DNA of 64,000 nucleotides from Neorhizobium sp. NCHU2750 (GCF_003597675.1 NZ_CP030828.1:1-64000); one strand, 5' to 3'; positions 25,547 through 35,039 are shown, counted from the first letter of the stretch. Program-made: numbers and translations. Notes: generated by a model not told the origin, from the sequence alone.

Positions 25547-27157
25547 ATGCATGACAAGATCACCAACTGGACCGCGTCGGATGACGCCATGGTCGAGAAT
25601 GCCATTCGCCGCGGGGCAACCCGGCGTGAACTGCTGAGCATGATGCTTGCCGGCGGTGTCGCAATGTCCGCCGGCGGACTGATCCTCGGTCGCGCCTCCG
25701 ATGCCGTTGCTGCAACTCCGAAAAAGGGTGGGAACCTGAAGGCCGCAGGCTGGTCGTCTTCGACGGCCGACACGCTCGACCCGGCCAAGGCGTCGCTTTC
25801 GACCGACTATGTTCGCTGCTGCGCGCTCTATAACCGTCTGACCTTCCTTGATGAAGGCGGCAATGTTCAGATGGAACTCGCCGAGAGCATGAAGAGTGGC
25901 GACGCCAAGGTCTGGACCGTCAAGCTGCGCTCGGGCGTTACTTTCCATGATGGCAAGACACTGTCTGCCAAGGACGTCGCCTTTTCGCTGAAGCGACATC
26001 TCGATCCAGCCGTGGGCTCGAAGGTCAATGCGATCGCCAAGCAGATCACCGACGTCAAGGATCTCGATGCCCTGACGATCGAGATCACCCTTGCCAATCC
26101 GAATGCCGACCTGCCGACCATCCTGTCGCAGCATCACTTCATGATCGTCCAGGACGGCACGACGGACTTTTCCAAGGGCATCGGTACCGGTGCCTTCAAG
26201 ATGGAGACATTCCAGCCGGGCGTGAAGTCGATCTTCACGAAGAACCCGAACTACTTCAAGGCCGGCGGTGCGAATGTGGATTCGTTCGAATTCTTCGCCA
26301 TCACCGACGACAATGCCCGTGTAAACGCATTGCTGTCGGGTGACATCCAGCTCGCTGCGTCGATCAAGCCGCGGTCGATGCGACTGGTCGAGAGCCAGCC
26401 GGGCTTCGTCCTGTCCAAGACGACATCCGGCAACTACACCGACCTCAACATCCGCCTCGACATGGCGCCCGGTGACAAGGCCGATTTCATCCAGGGCATG
26501 AAATACATCATCAATCGCGAGCAGATCCAGAAGTCTGTCATGCGCGGACTGGCAGAAATTGCCAACGACCAGCCGATTTCTCCGGCGAGCATCTACCACA
26601 ATGCCGATCTGAAGCCGAAGGCCTACGATCCGGACAAGGCAAAGTTCCATTTCCAGAAATCCGGTCTGCTCGGCCAGAAGGTCCCGATGATCGCATCCGA
26701 AGCCGCCACCTCTTCGGTCGAGATGGCGACGATCGTGCAACAGTCCGCAGCCGAGATCGGCATGAACATCGACGTCCAGCGCGTCCCGTCCGATGGTTAC
26801 TGGTCGAATTACTGGCTGAAGGCTCCCGTTCATTTCGGCAACATCAATCCGCGCCCGACCCCCGATATCCTGTTCTCGCTTCTCTATGCGTCCAACGCTC
26901 CGTGGAACGAGAGCCAGTACAAGTCCGAGAAGTTCGACAGCATGCTTGTCGAGGCCCGTGGCCTTCTCGACGAAGCCAAGCGCAAGGAAATTTACGGCCA
27001 GATGCAGGCCATGGTGGCCGATGAAGCCGGCACGATCATCCCGGTCTACATCTCCAACGTCGATGCCATTTCGGGCAAGCTGAAAGGCCTTCAGGCCAAT
27101 CCGCTCGGCGGCATGATGGGTTACGCCTTCGCCGAATACGTCTGGCTCGACGCCTGA
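25547..27157 (+). CDS. Peptide/opine-type ABC transporter substrate-binding protein (family 5)
   Basis: Periplasmic receptor of 536 residues, SBP_bac_5 family. The long N-terminus holds a twin-arginine-like motif (GATRRELLSMMLAGGVAMSAG near 23-43) with likely cleavage near 55 (AVAA), so Tat export is plausible. The family core includes LDPAKASLSTDYVRCCALYN, LAESMKSGDAKVWTVKLRSG, VTFHDGKTLSAKDVAFSLKR and GTGAFKMETFQPG. AAGGGG precedes ATG 25547. It is followed by two permeases and a fused ATPase. The ligand might be a peptide, opine or other amine-containing compound. Confidence 0.92.
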   Translation: MHDKITNWTASDDAMVENAIRRGATRRELLSMMLAGGVAMSAGGLILGRASDAVAATPKKGGNLKAAGWSSSTADTLDPAKASLSTDYVRCCALYNRLTFLDEGGNVQMELAESMKSGDAKVWTVKLRSGVTFHDGKTLSAKDVAFSLKRHLDPAVGSKVNAIAKQITDVKDLDALTIEITLANPNADLPTILSQHHFMIVQDGTTDFSKGIGTGAFKMETFQPGVKSIFTKNPNYFKAGGANVDSFEFFAITDDNARVNALLSGDIQLAASIKPRSMRLVESQPGFVLSKTTSGNYTDLNIRLDMAPGDKADFIQGMKYIINREQIQKSVMRGLAEIANDQPISPASIYHNADLKPKAYDPDKAKFHFQKSGLLGQKVPMIASEAATSSVEMATIVQQSAAEIGMNIDVQRVPSDGYWSNYWLKAPVHFGNINPRPTPDILFSLLYASNAPWNESQYKSEKFDSMLVEARGLLDEAKRKEIYGQMQAMVADEAGTIIPVYISNVDAISGKLKGLQANPLGGMMGYAFAEYVWLDA

Positions 27158-27280
27158 TGCTCATGCATGATGACGGCAGGCTTCTGCTTGCCGCCATCAT
27201 TGCCATGCTGTGCCGGCACCAGACCTGCCCGAAGCAGAATAGAGCCGGTATTTGACGTTTCTCGAACCAGGGAGCCGATA

Positions 27281-28231
27281 TTGAGGACTTACGTACTCAA
27301 TCTCATCGCGCACCGGCTTCTCATCGCAGGCCTGACGCTGCTGATCGTGTCCTTCGCGGTCTTTTTCGCAACCGCCATGCTGCCGGGGGATACGGCTACA
27401 ATTCTGCTCGGCCAGGCTGCGACGCCTGAAGCCGTGGCCGGTCTTCGCGCCGCGATGCATCTGGATGAACCTGCGCTGTTTCGCTTTTTTCGTTGGCTCA
27501 TCGGCTTGCTGCACGGTGATCTTGGCACATCCTATGTCAACAACATGGCGGTGGCCGATCTGATTGGCGGGCGTTTCGTCAATACGATGCGCCTTGCCGG
27601 CATCACTACCCTGGTTTCCGTGCCTGTCGCACTGGCGCTCGGCATTACCTCGGCGATGTTCCGTGGCTCGATTTATGATCGGATCGTGACTGTGCTGACG
27701 ATCGGTGTCATCTCGGTTCCGGAATTCATGATTGCCACGTCGGCGGTTCTGATCTTCTCGGTCTATCTGAAATGGCTGCCGGCCCTGTCCTTCGCCAATG
27801 AGGTGACCTCGTTCTGGCAGGTGCTGAAGATCTATGCCATGCCGGTCATCACGCTGGCCTTCGTCGTGTCGGCACAAATGATCCGCATGACCCGTGCGGC
27901 GGTGATCGATACGATCAACACGCCTTATGTGGAGGCCGCCCTTCTGAAAGGGGCATCGCGGCCGCGCGCCGTACTTTATCACGCACTGCCGAACGCGGTC
28001 GGGCCGATCGCCAATGCGATTGCGCTGTCGCTGTCCTATCTCGTCGGCGGCGTCATCATTGTCGAGACGATCTTCAACTATCCCGGTGTCGCCAAGCTGA
28101 TGGTGGACGGCGTGTCGACGCGCGACCTGCCGCTCATTCAATCCTGCGCCATCATCTTCTGCGTCGGCTATCTCGCACTGATCACGCTTGCCGATATCGT
28201 TGCAATTCTTGCCAATCCGAGGTTGCGCTGA
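27281..28231 (+). CDS. Peptide-type ABC transporter permease (DppB-like)
   Basis: Inner-membrane subunit, about 316 residues. An N-terminal transmembrane segment (LLIAGLTLLIVSFAVFFATA) is followed by the DppB-type LPGDTATILLGQAATPEAV region. Then come several helices and the EAA loop VEAALLKGASRPRAVLYHAL. I start at TTG 27281 (LRTYVLNLIAHR), preceded by GGGAG at 6 bases; the ATG at 27167 would add 38 residues with no membrane character. It is 1 bp from the next gene. Confidence 0.9.
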   Translation: MRTYVLNLIAHRLLIAGLTLLIVSFAVFFATAMLPGDTATILLGQAATPEAVAGLRAAMHLDEPALFRFFRWLIGLLHGDLGTSYVNNMAVADLIGGRFVNTMRLAGITTLVSVPVALALGITSAMFRGSIYDRIVTVLTIGVISVPEFMIATSAVLIFSVYLKWLPALSFANEVTSFWQVLKIYAMPVITLAFVVSAQMIRMTRAAVIDTINTPYVEAALLKGASRPRAVLYHALPNAVGPIANAIALSLSYLVGGVIIVETIFNYPGVAKLMVDGVSTRDLPLIQSCAIIFCVGYLALITLADIVAILANPRLR

Positions 28232-28232
28232 C

Positions 28233-29075
28233 ATGACATCATCCACGCCCCTGTCGAGCAGGCTCAGCTATCGATTCAACTGGATCGGCATGATCGGCCT
28301 TGCGGTCATCGTCTTCTGGGCCATCATTGCCCTGGCCGCACCCCATATCATTCCCTATCCCGTGGGCGATATCGTCGACGACGATTACTTTAGTGGCATG
28401 AGCGCGAAATTGCCTCTCGGCTCGGACTATCTCGGCCGCGACATGCTTTCGCGGGTGATAATGGGCGCGCGTTACACAGTCGGCATCTCGCTTGCCGCCG
28501 TATGTATCGCCTGTTTCGTGGGTACTGCGCTCGGCATGGCGGCAGCCGTCATCGGCGGTTGGTTCGATACGGTTTTGAGCCGCTTTCTCGATGCGCTGAA
28601 CTCCATCCCGAGCAAGCTTTCGGGGCTTGTGGTGGCGGCGGCCGTCGGCTCATCGATCAACATCCTGATCGTCATGCTGGCAGTCATCTATACGCCAGGG
28701 GCTTTTCGTTTTTCTCGCGCCCTTGCGGTCAACATCAACACGATGGACTACATCACGGTGGCGCGCACCCGCGGTGAAAACATCATTTACATCATCTTCT
28801 CTGAGATCCTGCCCAACATTATCGGTCCGTTGCTTGCCGATTTCGGCATTCGCTTCGTCTTCATAACGCTGCTGCTGTCAGGCCTGTCCTTCCTCGGACT
28901 TGGCGTGCAGCCACCCTATGCGGACTGGGGCGCGCTCGTGCATGAGAATATCAGTGGCCTGCCTTTCGGTGCGCCGGCCGTGATCGTGCCGTCGCTTGCG
29001 ATCGCCAGCCTGACGATCAGCGTAAACCTGCTGATCGACAACCTGCCCAAGAAAATTCGCGACCGGAGTGCGTGA
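28233..29075 (+). CDS. Peptide-type ABC transporter permease (DppC-like)
   Basis: 280-residue inner-membrane subunit. The N-terminal helix (FNWIGMIGLAVIVFWAIIAL) is followed by the DppC-typical LPLGSDYLGRDMLSRVIMGA. The EAA-type loop is ITVARTRGENIIYIIFSEIL and the C-terminal motif LSFLGLGVQPPYADWGALV. Start ATG 28233 comes one base after the upstream stop; the frame extends back to 28188 inside the preceding gene. The stop directly abuts the ATPase ATG, so the three genes are tightly coupled. Confidence 0.92.
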   Translation: MTSSTPLSSRLSYRFNWIGMIGLAVIVFWAIIALAAPHIIPYPVGDIVDDDYFSGMSAKLPLGSDYLGRDMLSRVIMGARYTVGISLAAVCIACFVGTALGMAAAVIGGWFDTVLSRFLDALNSIPSKLSGLVVAAAVGSSINILIVMLAVIYTPGAFRFSRALAVNINTMDYITVARTRGENIIYIIFSEILPNIIGPLLADFGIRFVFITLLLSGLSFLGLGVQPPYADWGALVHENISGLPFGAPAVIVPSLAIASLTISVNLLIDNLPKKIRDRSA

Positions 29076-30731
29076 ATGGAAAATCTAGTCGAAGTCCGCG
29101 GATTGAAGGTCGAGGCAACCACAGACGCAGGCCGCCGCGTCGAGATCATCAAGGATGTAGACCTCGATATCGCGCCGGGAGAAATCGTCGCCCTGATCGG
29201 CGAGAGCGGTTCGGGCAAGACGACGATCGCGCTGACACTGATGGGTTATACCCGTACGGGCTGCCGGATTTCGGGCGGCAGCATTCGCGTCGCCGGCGGT
29301 GATATGGTGATGTCGAGTGAGCGCCAGAGAGCGACGATCCGCGGCCGGGAGGTCTCCTATGTGCCGCAATCGGCTGCAGCGGCCTTCAACCCGACCAAGC
29401 GCATCATTGATCAGGTCGTCGAGGTGACACGTATTCACCGGTTGATGTCTCCGGCCGAGGCTCGGGAGAAGGCGGTGTCGCTGTTCAAGGCGCTTTCGCT
29501 GCCTAATCCGGAAGGGATCGGCGATCGTTATCCCCATCAGGTTTCGGGCGGTCAGTTGCAGCGTCTGGCGGCGGCCATGGCGCTGATCAGCGACCCGAAA
29601 CTGGTGATTTTCGATGAACCGACGACGGCTCTGGATGTGACGACCCAGATCGAAGTGCTGCGCGCCTTCAAGTCCGTAATGAAGAAGAGCGGCATTGCGG
29701 GGGTCTACGTATCCCATGATCTCGCCGTGGTGGCGCAGATCGCCGATCGTATCCTCGTCCTACGGCACGGCGAGGTGCAGGAGGTCGGGTCGACCGACGC
29801 CATTCTTTCCAATGCCCAGCATCCCTATACGCGCGAACTGCTTTCCTCCTTCGAGCCGAAGCCACGTGGCGACAATCCTCCGTCCGTTTCCAAGGCCAGG
29901 CCATTGCTGGAAATCATGGCATTGACGGCAGGTTATGGCCCCATCCAGCCCAATGGACTTCCGCTGGTGCGGGCGGTGAAGGAAGCCAGTGTAACGGTCC
30001 AGACTGGCCGCAATCTCGGCATCATCGGGGAGTCCGGCTGCGGAAAATCCACCCTAGCCCGCTCCATTGCCGGAATTCTTCCTGCCGCTGCAGGACAGAT
30101 GATTTTCGATGGCGGGGAATTGGCCCGCTCTTCGCGGCAGAGAAGCCGCGAGCAATTGCGCGAGTTGCAGATCGTCTTCCAGCATGCGGACACGTCGCTC
30201 AATCCTGCAAAAACGATCGAGGACATTCTCGGTCGGCCCCTCACCTTCTATCACGGCATGAGAGGCACGGCCCGCAATGCCCGTATCGACCAGCTGCTCG
30301 ACATGGTGCATCTGCCGAAGGCGCTGCGCAGCCGGACCCCGGCCGAGCTTTCCGGCGGCCAGAAGCAACGCATCAATTTTGCCCGCGCACTTGCCGCAGA
30401 ACCGAAGCTGATCCTTTGCGATGAGATCACCTCCGCTCTCGACACGGTCGTCGCCGCAGCCGTGATCGACCTGCTGAAGGAGCTGCAGCGGGAGCTTTCT
30501 CTCTCCTACATATTCATCAGCCACGACCTGTCGGTCGTGGAAGCGATCTGCGATGAGATCGTCGTGATGTATCGCGGAGAGAAGGTCGAGCAGATCACGC
30601 CCGGCCTATCGAAAGTGCCGCAGCACCCCTATTCCAAGCTGCTGTTTTCGTCGGTGCCGAAACTCGACCCCAAATGGCTGGATAGTCTTGAACGCGATCC
30701 GGAACTGGTGAAATCCTACGCGCAGGCTTGA
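29076..30731 (+). CDS. Peptide-type ABC transporter, fused double ATP-binding protein (DppD-DppF type)
   Basis: 551 residues with two complete nucleotide-binding domains in one chain. Domain 1 has Walker A GESGSGKTT near 44-52, signature VSGGQLQRLAAAMAL and Walker B LVIFDEPTTALD. Domain 2, from about 280, has Walker A GESGCGKST, signature LSGGQKQRINFARAL and Walker B LILCDEITSALD. The domain 2 Walker B ends EITSALD rather than EPTSALD, which keeps the catalytic Glu. It is the last gene of the operon; the convergent lrp-type gene ends 61 bp further on. Confidence 0.93.
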   Translation: MENLVEVRGLKVEATTDAGRRVEIIKDVDLDIAPGEIVALIGESGSGKTTIALTLMGYTRTGCRISGGSIRVAGGDMVMSSERQRATIRGREVSYVPQSAAAAFNPTKRIIDQVVEVTRIHRLMSPAEAREKAVSLFKALSLPNPEGIGDRYPHQVSGGQLQRLAAAMALISDPKLVIFDEPTTALDVTTQIEVLRAFKSVMKKSGIAGVYVSHDLAVVAQIADRILVLRHGEVQEVGSTDAILSNAQHPYTRELLSSFEPKPRGDNPPSVSKARPLLEIMALTAGYGPIQPNGLPLVRAVKEASVTVQTGRNLGIIGESGCGKSTLARSIAGILPAAAGQMIFDGGELARSSRQRSREQLRELQIVFQHADTSLNPAKTIEDILGRPLTFYHGMRGTARNARIDQLLDMVHLPKALRSRTPAELSGGQKQRINFARALAAEPKLILCDEITSALDTVVAAAVIDLLKELQRELSLSYIFISHDLSVVEAICDEIVVMYRGEKVEQITPGLSKVPQHPYSKLLFSSVPKLDPKWLDSLERDPELVKSYAQA

Positions 30732-30792
30732 TCCACACACGTCCCTGGTCTGCGGTGCCGGTGGCACACTGCCTGTCGGAATGGCGCGGACG

Positions 30793-31275
30793 CTAGACGA
30801 GGAACAGGCTGGTCAATGGCATATGCGCCTTGACGATCGGTGACTTTAGCACGACGAAGCTGAAATACTTGTCGATACCGATATCCATGTCGGTCAGCCG
30901 TTCCATGATCGTCTGGTATTCGCCGATCCCGGCGGTGACGAATTTCAACAGGTAGTCATAGCCGCCGGAAACGAGGTGGCATTCGATTACCTGATCGACC
31001 TTTTCGGCGGCCGCGAGAAAGCGGGCGAAGTCTATCTGGCGATGGTTCTTGAGCGTCACCTCGGTGAAAACCGTCAGCGTCTGGCCAAGCTTGCCGATGT
31101 TGATCTGGGCCGAATATCCCTCGATATAGCCTTCCTGTTGCAGCTTCTTGACCCGCATCAGGCAAGGGCTGGGAGAGAGGTTCACCAACTCGGTCAGCTC
31201 GACATTGGTGATGCGCCCGTTCTTCTGGAGTTCGTAGAGAATCTTGATGTCGATACGGTCGAGCTTCATCTGCAT
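30793..31275 (-). CDS. Lrp/AsnC-family transcriptional regulator
   Basis: 160-residue amino-acid-responsive regulator. The helix-turn-helix (LDRIDIKILYELQKNGRITN, then VELTELVNLSPSPCLMRVKKLQ) is followed by the RAM ligand-binding domain (TLTVFTEVTLKNHRQIDF, ECHLVSGGYDYLLKFV, and IDKYFSFVVLKS). I start at ATG 31275 because GAGGA lies 5 bases upstream; the frame extends 32 codons further through the palindrome. It is convergent with the peptide-ABC operon and divergent from an FAD oxidoreductase. GCAT-N3-ATGC palindromes on both sides suggest autoregulation and control of these neighbours. Confidence 0.9.
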   Translation of the reverse strand: MQMKLDRIDIKILYELQKNGRITNVELTELVNLSPSPCLMRVKKLQQEGYIEGYSAQINIGKLGQTLTVFTEVTLKNHRQIDFARFLAAAEKVDQVIECHLVSGGYDYLLKFVTAGIGEYQTIMERLTDMDIGIDKYFSFVVLKSPIVKAHMPLTSLFLV

Positions 31276-31296
31276 TCTGTCCTCGGTCGTCATGCG

Positions 31297-31317
31297 CTGC
31301 AGCATATTATGCTGCAG
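31297..31317. promoter_or_regulatory. 21 bp palindrome upstream of the lrp-type gene
   Basis: Arms CTGCAGCATA (31297-31306) and TATGCTGCAG (31308-31317) are perfect and flank a single T. The core is GCAT-N3-ATGC. It lies 22 bp upstream of the chosen start codon, a normal place for an Lrp/AsnC autoregulatory site. Confidence 0.7.
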
Positions 31318-31411
31318 ACTCCAGGAAATCAGCTTAACACTATGAATGTGTTTGTCTATTCCATTGTGCACTAAAGTCAGCGGCAGAAAAATCCGCCGTC
31401 GATGGTATGAC

Positions 31412-31426
31412 CGGCATTTAATGCCG
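31412..31426. promoter_or_regulatory. 15 bp palindrome upstream of the FAD oxidoreductase, same core
   Basis: Arms CGGCATT (31412-31418) and AATGCCG (31420-31426) flank a single T and share the GCAT-N3-ATGC core with 31297-31317. It lies 73 bp ahead of the divergent oxidoreductase gene. Confidence 0.6.
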
Positions 31427-31498
31427 CTTGGGCCACGTGTCCGGTAACCGGGCGGCGGCTCATCCCGTTATGCTTGTGGCGACAAGGAGGACTGCCCG

Positions 31499-32824
31499 AT
31501 GCCTGCGCCGCTCACGCTCGTCACGACTTCAAACGATCTCCCGCCCTCCGCCGATGCCGTCGTCATCGGTGCCGGGATCGTCGGTGTTTTTGCCGCATAT
31601 TATCTAGCGCTGCGCGGGCTGAAAGTTGTGCTTCTGGAAAAGGGCCTTGTGGGCGCCGAGCAATCAAGCCGCAATTGGGGCTGGTGCCGGCAGCAGAACC
31701 GCGATGCGCGCGAGCTGCCGATGGCGACCAAAAGCCTCGATCTATGGGAGCGCTTTGCGGCCGAGAGTGGAGAGAATACCGGCTTCCGTCGCTGCGGCCT
31801 CCTTTATCTGAGCAATAGCGAGGAAGAGATCGCCGGATGGGCCAGATGGAGAGATTTTGCCCGGACGGTAGGTGTGACCACCCACATGCTGGATGGTGCT
31901 GCGGCCGGTGAATACGGCCGGGCGACCGGGCGAAGCTGGAAAGGTGGCGTATTTTCGCCGACGGATGGGACGGCCGATCCGGCCAGCGCCGCGCCCGCGG
32001 TTGCGCGTGCCATCATGACGCTCGGAGGTCGCGTCCTGCAGAACTGCGCCGCCCGCGGGATCGAGATGGAAGGCGGGAAGCTATCGGCTGTCGTGACCGA
32101 ACGCGGCACGATCGGGACCAAGGTGGCGATCCTGTCAGGGGGGGCCTGGGCTTCGTCCTTCTGCCGCCAGCTTGGCATCCGTTTCCCACAATCTTCCGTC
32201 CGCTCCTCCATTCTGTCGGTCGGTCCCGGCGAGGGAGAAATTCCCGATGCGCTCCACACGGCGAGGGTTTCGGTGACCCGCCGCGGCGACGGTGGCCATA
32301 CATTGGCGATCAGTGGTCGTGGGCGTGTCGATCCGACAGCCCAGAACATGCGCTATGCCGCGCAGTTCCTGCCGATGTTCATGCGGCGCTGGCGCAGCCT
32401 CTCGCCCGGCGGTCTGGAGGGGATCCGCAGCGGCCATGAGAGCCTGAAGACATGGCGCCTCGACCGGCCGACACCGATGGAAGAAATGCGCATTCTCGAT
32501 CCGGCGACCGATCGCGACACCATCAAGCTCACCCATGAGCGGGCCGTCGAACTGCTGCCTGCGCTGAAGGGGCGTTCCGTGAGTGCAGCATGGGCCGGCT
32601 ACATCGATTCGACGCCTGACGGCGTGCCGGCGATCGGCGAAACATCCACCGTGCCGGGTCTGGTTCTGGCGGCAGGCTTCAGCGGCCACGGCTTCGGAAT
32701 TGGTCCGGGCGCAGGCCACCTCGTTGCCGATATCATCACGGGCGCCGAGCCGATCGTCGATCCGCGTCCTTATGATCCTGAGCGCTTCCGCCGGTCGTCC
32801 TGGGGGAAGGTCGCAAACTTCTGA
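31499..32824 (+). CDS. FAD-dependent oxidoreductase, D-amino-acid dehydrogenase/opine oxidase-like
   Basis: 441-residue DAO flavoprotein, distinct from the two PuuB-like ones. FAD motif VVIGAGIVGVFAAYYLALRG is near residues 21-40, VVLLEKGLVGAEQSSRNWGW near 43, and the C-terminal FAD-closing motif AGFSGHGFGIGPGAGHLVAD is present. The SSRNWGWCRQQNRD segment contains a cysteine at the position often used for flavin-region contacts, but covalent attachment cannot be claimed. A consensus AAGGAGG precedes ATG 31499. Divergent from the Lrp regulator and sharing its palindrome core, it is probably Lrp-controlled and probably oxidises an amino-acid-like substrate. Confidence 0.85.
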   Translation: MPAPLTLVTTSNDLPPSADAVVIGAGIVGVFAAYYLALRGLKVVLLEKGLVGAEQSSRNWGWCRQQNRDARELPMATKSLDLWERFAAESGENTGFRRCGLLYLSNSEEEIAGWARWRDFARTVGVTTHMLDGAAAGEYGRATGRSWKGGVFSPTDGTADPASAAPAVARAIMTLGGRVLQNCAARGIEMEGGKLSAVVTERGTIGTKVAILSGGAWASSFCRQLGIRFPQSSVRSSILSVGPGEGEIPDALHTARVSVTRRGDGGHTLAISGRGRVDPTAQNMRYAAQFLPMFMRRWRSLSPGGLEGIRSGHESLKTWRLDRPTPMEEMRILDPATDRDTIKLTHERAVELLPALKGRSVSAAWAGYIDSTPDGVPAIGETSTVPGLVLAAGFSGHGFGIGPGAGHLVADIITGAEPIVDPRPYDPERFRRSSWGKVANF

Positions 32825-32997
32825 CGCGTTTGGCAGCGTGGGCTCGCGTTGCCAAGCGTCTGACTTGGCAGATGATAGATGATGGCCGCTTCCGCGGCGG
32901 CGTGTTCCCACGAGTTCGGCGGTAGATCTGGCAGCCTGCCGTCAATTCGTGGTAGGAGCGCAATTCGTTCGTGAGGCTGGCTTTGGAGGAGGTTGGC

Positions 32998-34398
32998 ATG
33001 CAGCTCCGTCACCAGATCATTGCGCTTGCCATCGTGCCGCTTATCGTCGCTATCCTGACGGTGACGGCCTTCATCACTTGGCAGTCGACCACGCTGGCAC
33101 AAAGCAATATCGATACATTCGAGCGGAACATGCTGAAGGCGAAGGAGACGGAACTCCTCAACCTCACCAATCTCGCGCTTTCGGCGATCGACGAGGTCTA
33201 CCAGCATGCTGGCGCGGATGATGAGGCTGCCAAGGAAAAGGTAAGGTCTATCCTCACCTCGCTCGATTACGGCAAGGATGGCTATTTCTTCGTCTACGAC
33301 TATGCCGGCAACAACATTGTCCATCCGCGCCAGGCCTTTCGTCCGGGCCATAACTGGCTGAACCTCGTTGATCCCGATGGCGACCAGGTGATTGCCAATC
33401 TGATTGCCAAGGCGAAGGAAGGCGGCGGTCTGCATCAATACAAATGGGAAAAGCCGTCATCGGGTGAGATGGCCGACAAGCTGTCCTTTGCAGCGGGTCT
33501 CGACAAGTGGCACTGGATGGTAGGAACAGGCGTCTATCTCGACGACGTGTTTGCCCAGACGGAAGCGGCGAAGGCCGACATGCGAGACAATATTCGCCGC
33601 ACCTTCACCACCGTCGCATCGATCGCAGTGCCGGCGGTGCTGGTCGTTTTCGCCACCTGCATTTTCATCACCTTGCGTGAGCGGCGGCTGGCAGACCGCA
33701 AGCTGGCTGCCCTCACCCAGCGGGTCATCGATGCGCAGGAAGAGGAACGCGCCCGGCTGGCGCGGGAACTGCACGACGGCATATCCCAGAGCCTGATCGG
33801 GGTACGGTATTCGATCGATCTTGCCGGCCGCAAGGCTAAGAACCATACGGATGACGTCTCGGCCGCCATCGAAAAGGGCGCGGACGCGCTGACTGCGGCG
33901 ATCAAGGAGGTCCGCCGGCTTTCCCATGAACTGCGCCCCAGGCTTCTCGACGATCTGGGCCTGACACCGGCGATAAAATCGCTGGCCGAGAATTTTGCGG
34001 AAAGAACCGGGATCAGCGTATTTGTCGAAGCCGAGACGCCGGACACGCTGAAACCGGAGCCGAGTACGGCAATCTATCGGATCACCCAGGAGGCGCTGAC
34101 CAATGTCGAGCGACATGCCGGCGCCAACCGGGTGGACATCCGGCTCTGGAGCGAGCGCGGGCGCATGCGCATGACGATCTCCGACAATGGTCGGGGATTT
34201 GACGGGTCGCAGGAGGGACCACCCCAAGCCGGACACACCAAGGCGCTCGGCGGTCTCGGCCTGAGGAACATGCAGGAGCGCATGGCGCATTTCGGCGGCG
34301 TGTTGTTGATCCGGTCATCGGAAGCGGGGACGACCTTGACTGCGATGCTGCCGAAATCCGCCAGCCGCAATCTGCGGGAAGTGCAGGAGGCTGCGTAG
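32998..34398 (+). CDS. Cache-domain sensor histidine kinase (NarX/DegS type)
   Basis: Membrane sensor kinase, 466 residues. TM1 is near residues 8-28. A periplasmic single-Cache domain follows (LDYGKDGYFFVYDYAGNNIV, GHNWLNLVDPDG, LDKWHWMVGTGVYLDDV), then TM2 near 200-220. A HisKA_3 dimerisation domain holds the phospho-acceptor His in ARLARELHDGISQSL. The HATPase ends with DNGRGFDG and GLGLRNMQERMAHFGG. ATG 32998 follows AGGAGG; the frame extends to GTG 32971. Its stop overlaps the response-regulator GTG by one base. The kinase is followed by a TRAP transporter, so the Cache domain probably senses the TRAP substrate. Confidence 0.93.
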   Translation: MQLRHQIIALAIVPLIVAILTVTAFITWQSTTLAQSNIDTFERNMLKAKETELLNLTNLALSAIDEVYQHAGADDEAAKEKVRSILTSLDYGKDGYFFVYDYAGNNIVHPRQAFRPGHNWLNLVDPDGDQVIANLIAKAKEGGGLHQYKWEKPSSGEMADKLSFAAGLDKWHWMVGTGVYLDDVFAQTEAAKADMRDNIRRTFTTVASIAVPAVLVVFATCIFITLRERRLADRKLAALTQRVIDAQEEERARLARELHDGISQSLIGVRYSIDLAGRKAKNHTDDVSAAIEKGADALTAAIKEVRRLSHELRPRLLDDLGLTPAIKSLAENFAERTGISVFVEAETPDTLKPEPSTAIYRITQEALTNVERHAGANRVDIRLWSERGRMRMTISDNGRGFDGSQEGPPQAGHTKALGGLGLRNMQERMAHFGGVLLIRSSEAGTTLTAMLPKSASRNLREVQEAA

Positions 34399-35039
34399 TG
34401 GCGGATCGGATCAAGGTCGTTCTCGTCGACAACCACCCGCTTGTGCTTGACGGCCTGAAGGCACTTCTGGAGACCTATCCCCATATCGTTGTCGTCGGCA
34501 CGGCGGTCCATCCCGTGGCAGGCGTGGAAGAAGCGCGGCGCCATCGGCCGAACGTGGTCCTCATGGATATCAACATGCCGCAGATGAACGGCATCGAGGC
34601 GATTGCGCTGTTCAAGTCCGAACTGCCGGACACACAGATCCTGATGCTCTCCATGCATGACAATCGCGAGTATATTTCGGCCTCCGTCATGCGCGGGGCT
34701 GCCGGTTACATCCTGAAGGATGTGCCGACCGAGGAAATCGTTTCGGCCATCGAGCGTGTCGCAGCCGGGGGCAGCTACTTTTCGTCAGGCGTTTCCGAGG
34801 CGCTGATGTCGGGCAAGGCTATGCAGGTCACCGACAGCCTGACGGCACGGGAGCGCAATATCCTGGCCAATCTGGCGGCCGGGAAAAGCAACCGTGACAT
34901 CGCGGAACTTCTGGCCATCTCGCCGGCGACGGTGGAGACGCATCGCAAGAACATCAAGAAGAAGTTGGGCATTGCAACCACCGCCGGTCTTACTCGCTAC
35001 GTGCTGGAGAACGGTATATCCTTTCAAGGCGGGCGATGA
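34398..35039 (+). CDS. NarL/FixJ-type response regulator
   Basis: 213 residues. The receiver domain has the phospho-acceptor Asp in NVVLMDINMPQMNGIEAI (near residue 55), the Thr/Ser switch in ILMLSMHD, and the conserved Lys in GAAGYILKDVPTEE. The C-terminal LuxR helix-turn-helix is LTARERNILANLAAGKSNRD followed by IAELLAISPATVETHRKNIK. It starts at GTG 34398, sharing one base with the kinase stop. A perfect NarL-type palindrome lies 5 bp after its stop codon, upstream of the TRAP operon. Confidence 0.95.
   Translation: MADRIKVVLVDNHPLVLDGLKALLETYPHIVVVGTAVHPVAGVEEARRHRPNVVLMDINMPQMNGIEAIALFKSELPDTQILMLSMHDNREYISASVMRGAAGYILKDVPTEEIVSAIERVAAGGSYFSSGVSEALMSGKAMQVTDSLTARERNILANLAAGKSNRDIAELLAISPATVETHRKNIKKKLGIATTAGLTRYVLENGISFQGGR

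Noticed and set aside
25070..26833. Minus-strand ORF of 587 codons opposite the peptide-binding protein
   Set aside because: It overlaps two well-supported plus-strand genes, shows no family motif and has no ribosome site; it is a shadow ORF.
32829..32855. Imperfect stem after the FAD oxidoreductase (TTGGCA...TGCCAA)
   Set aside because: Only six outer pairs, a large loop and no T-run; too weak to call a terminator.
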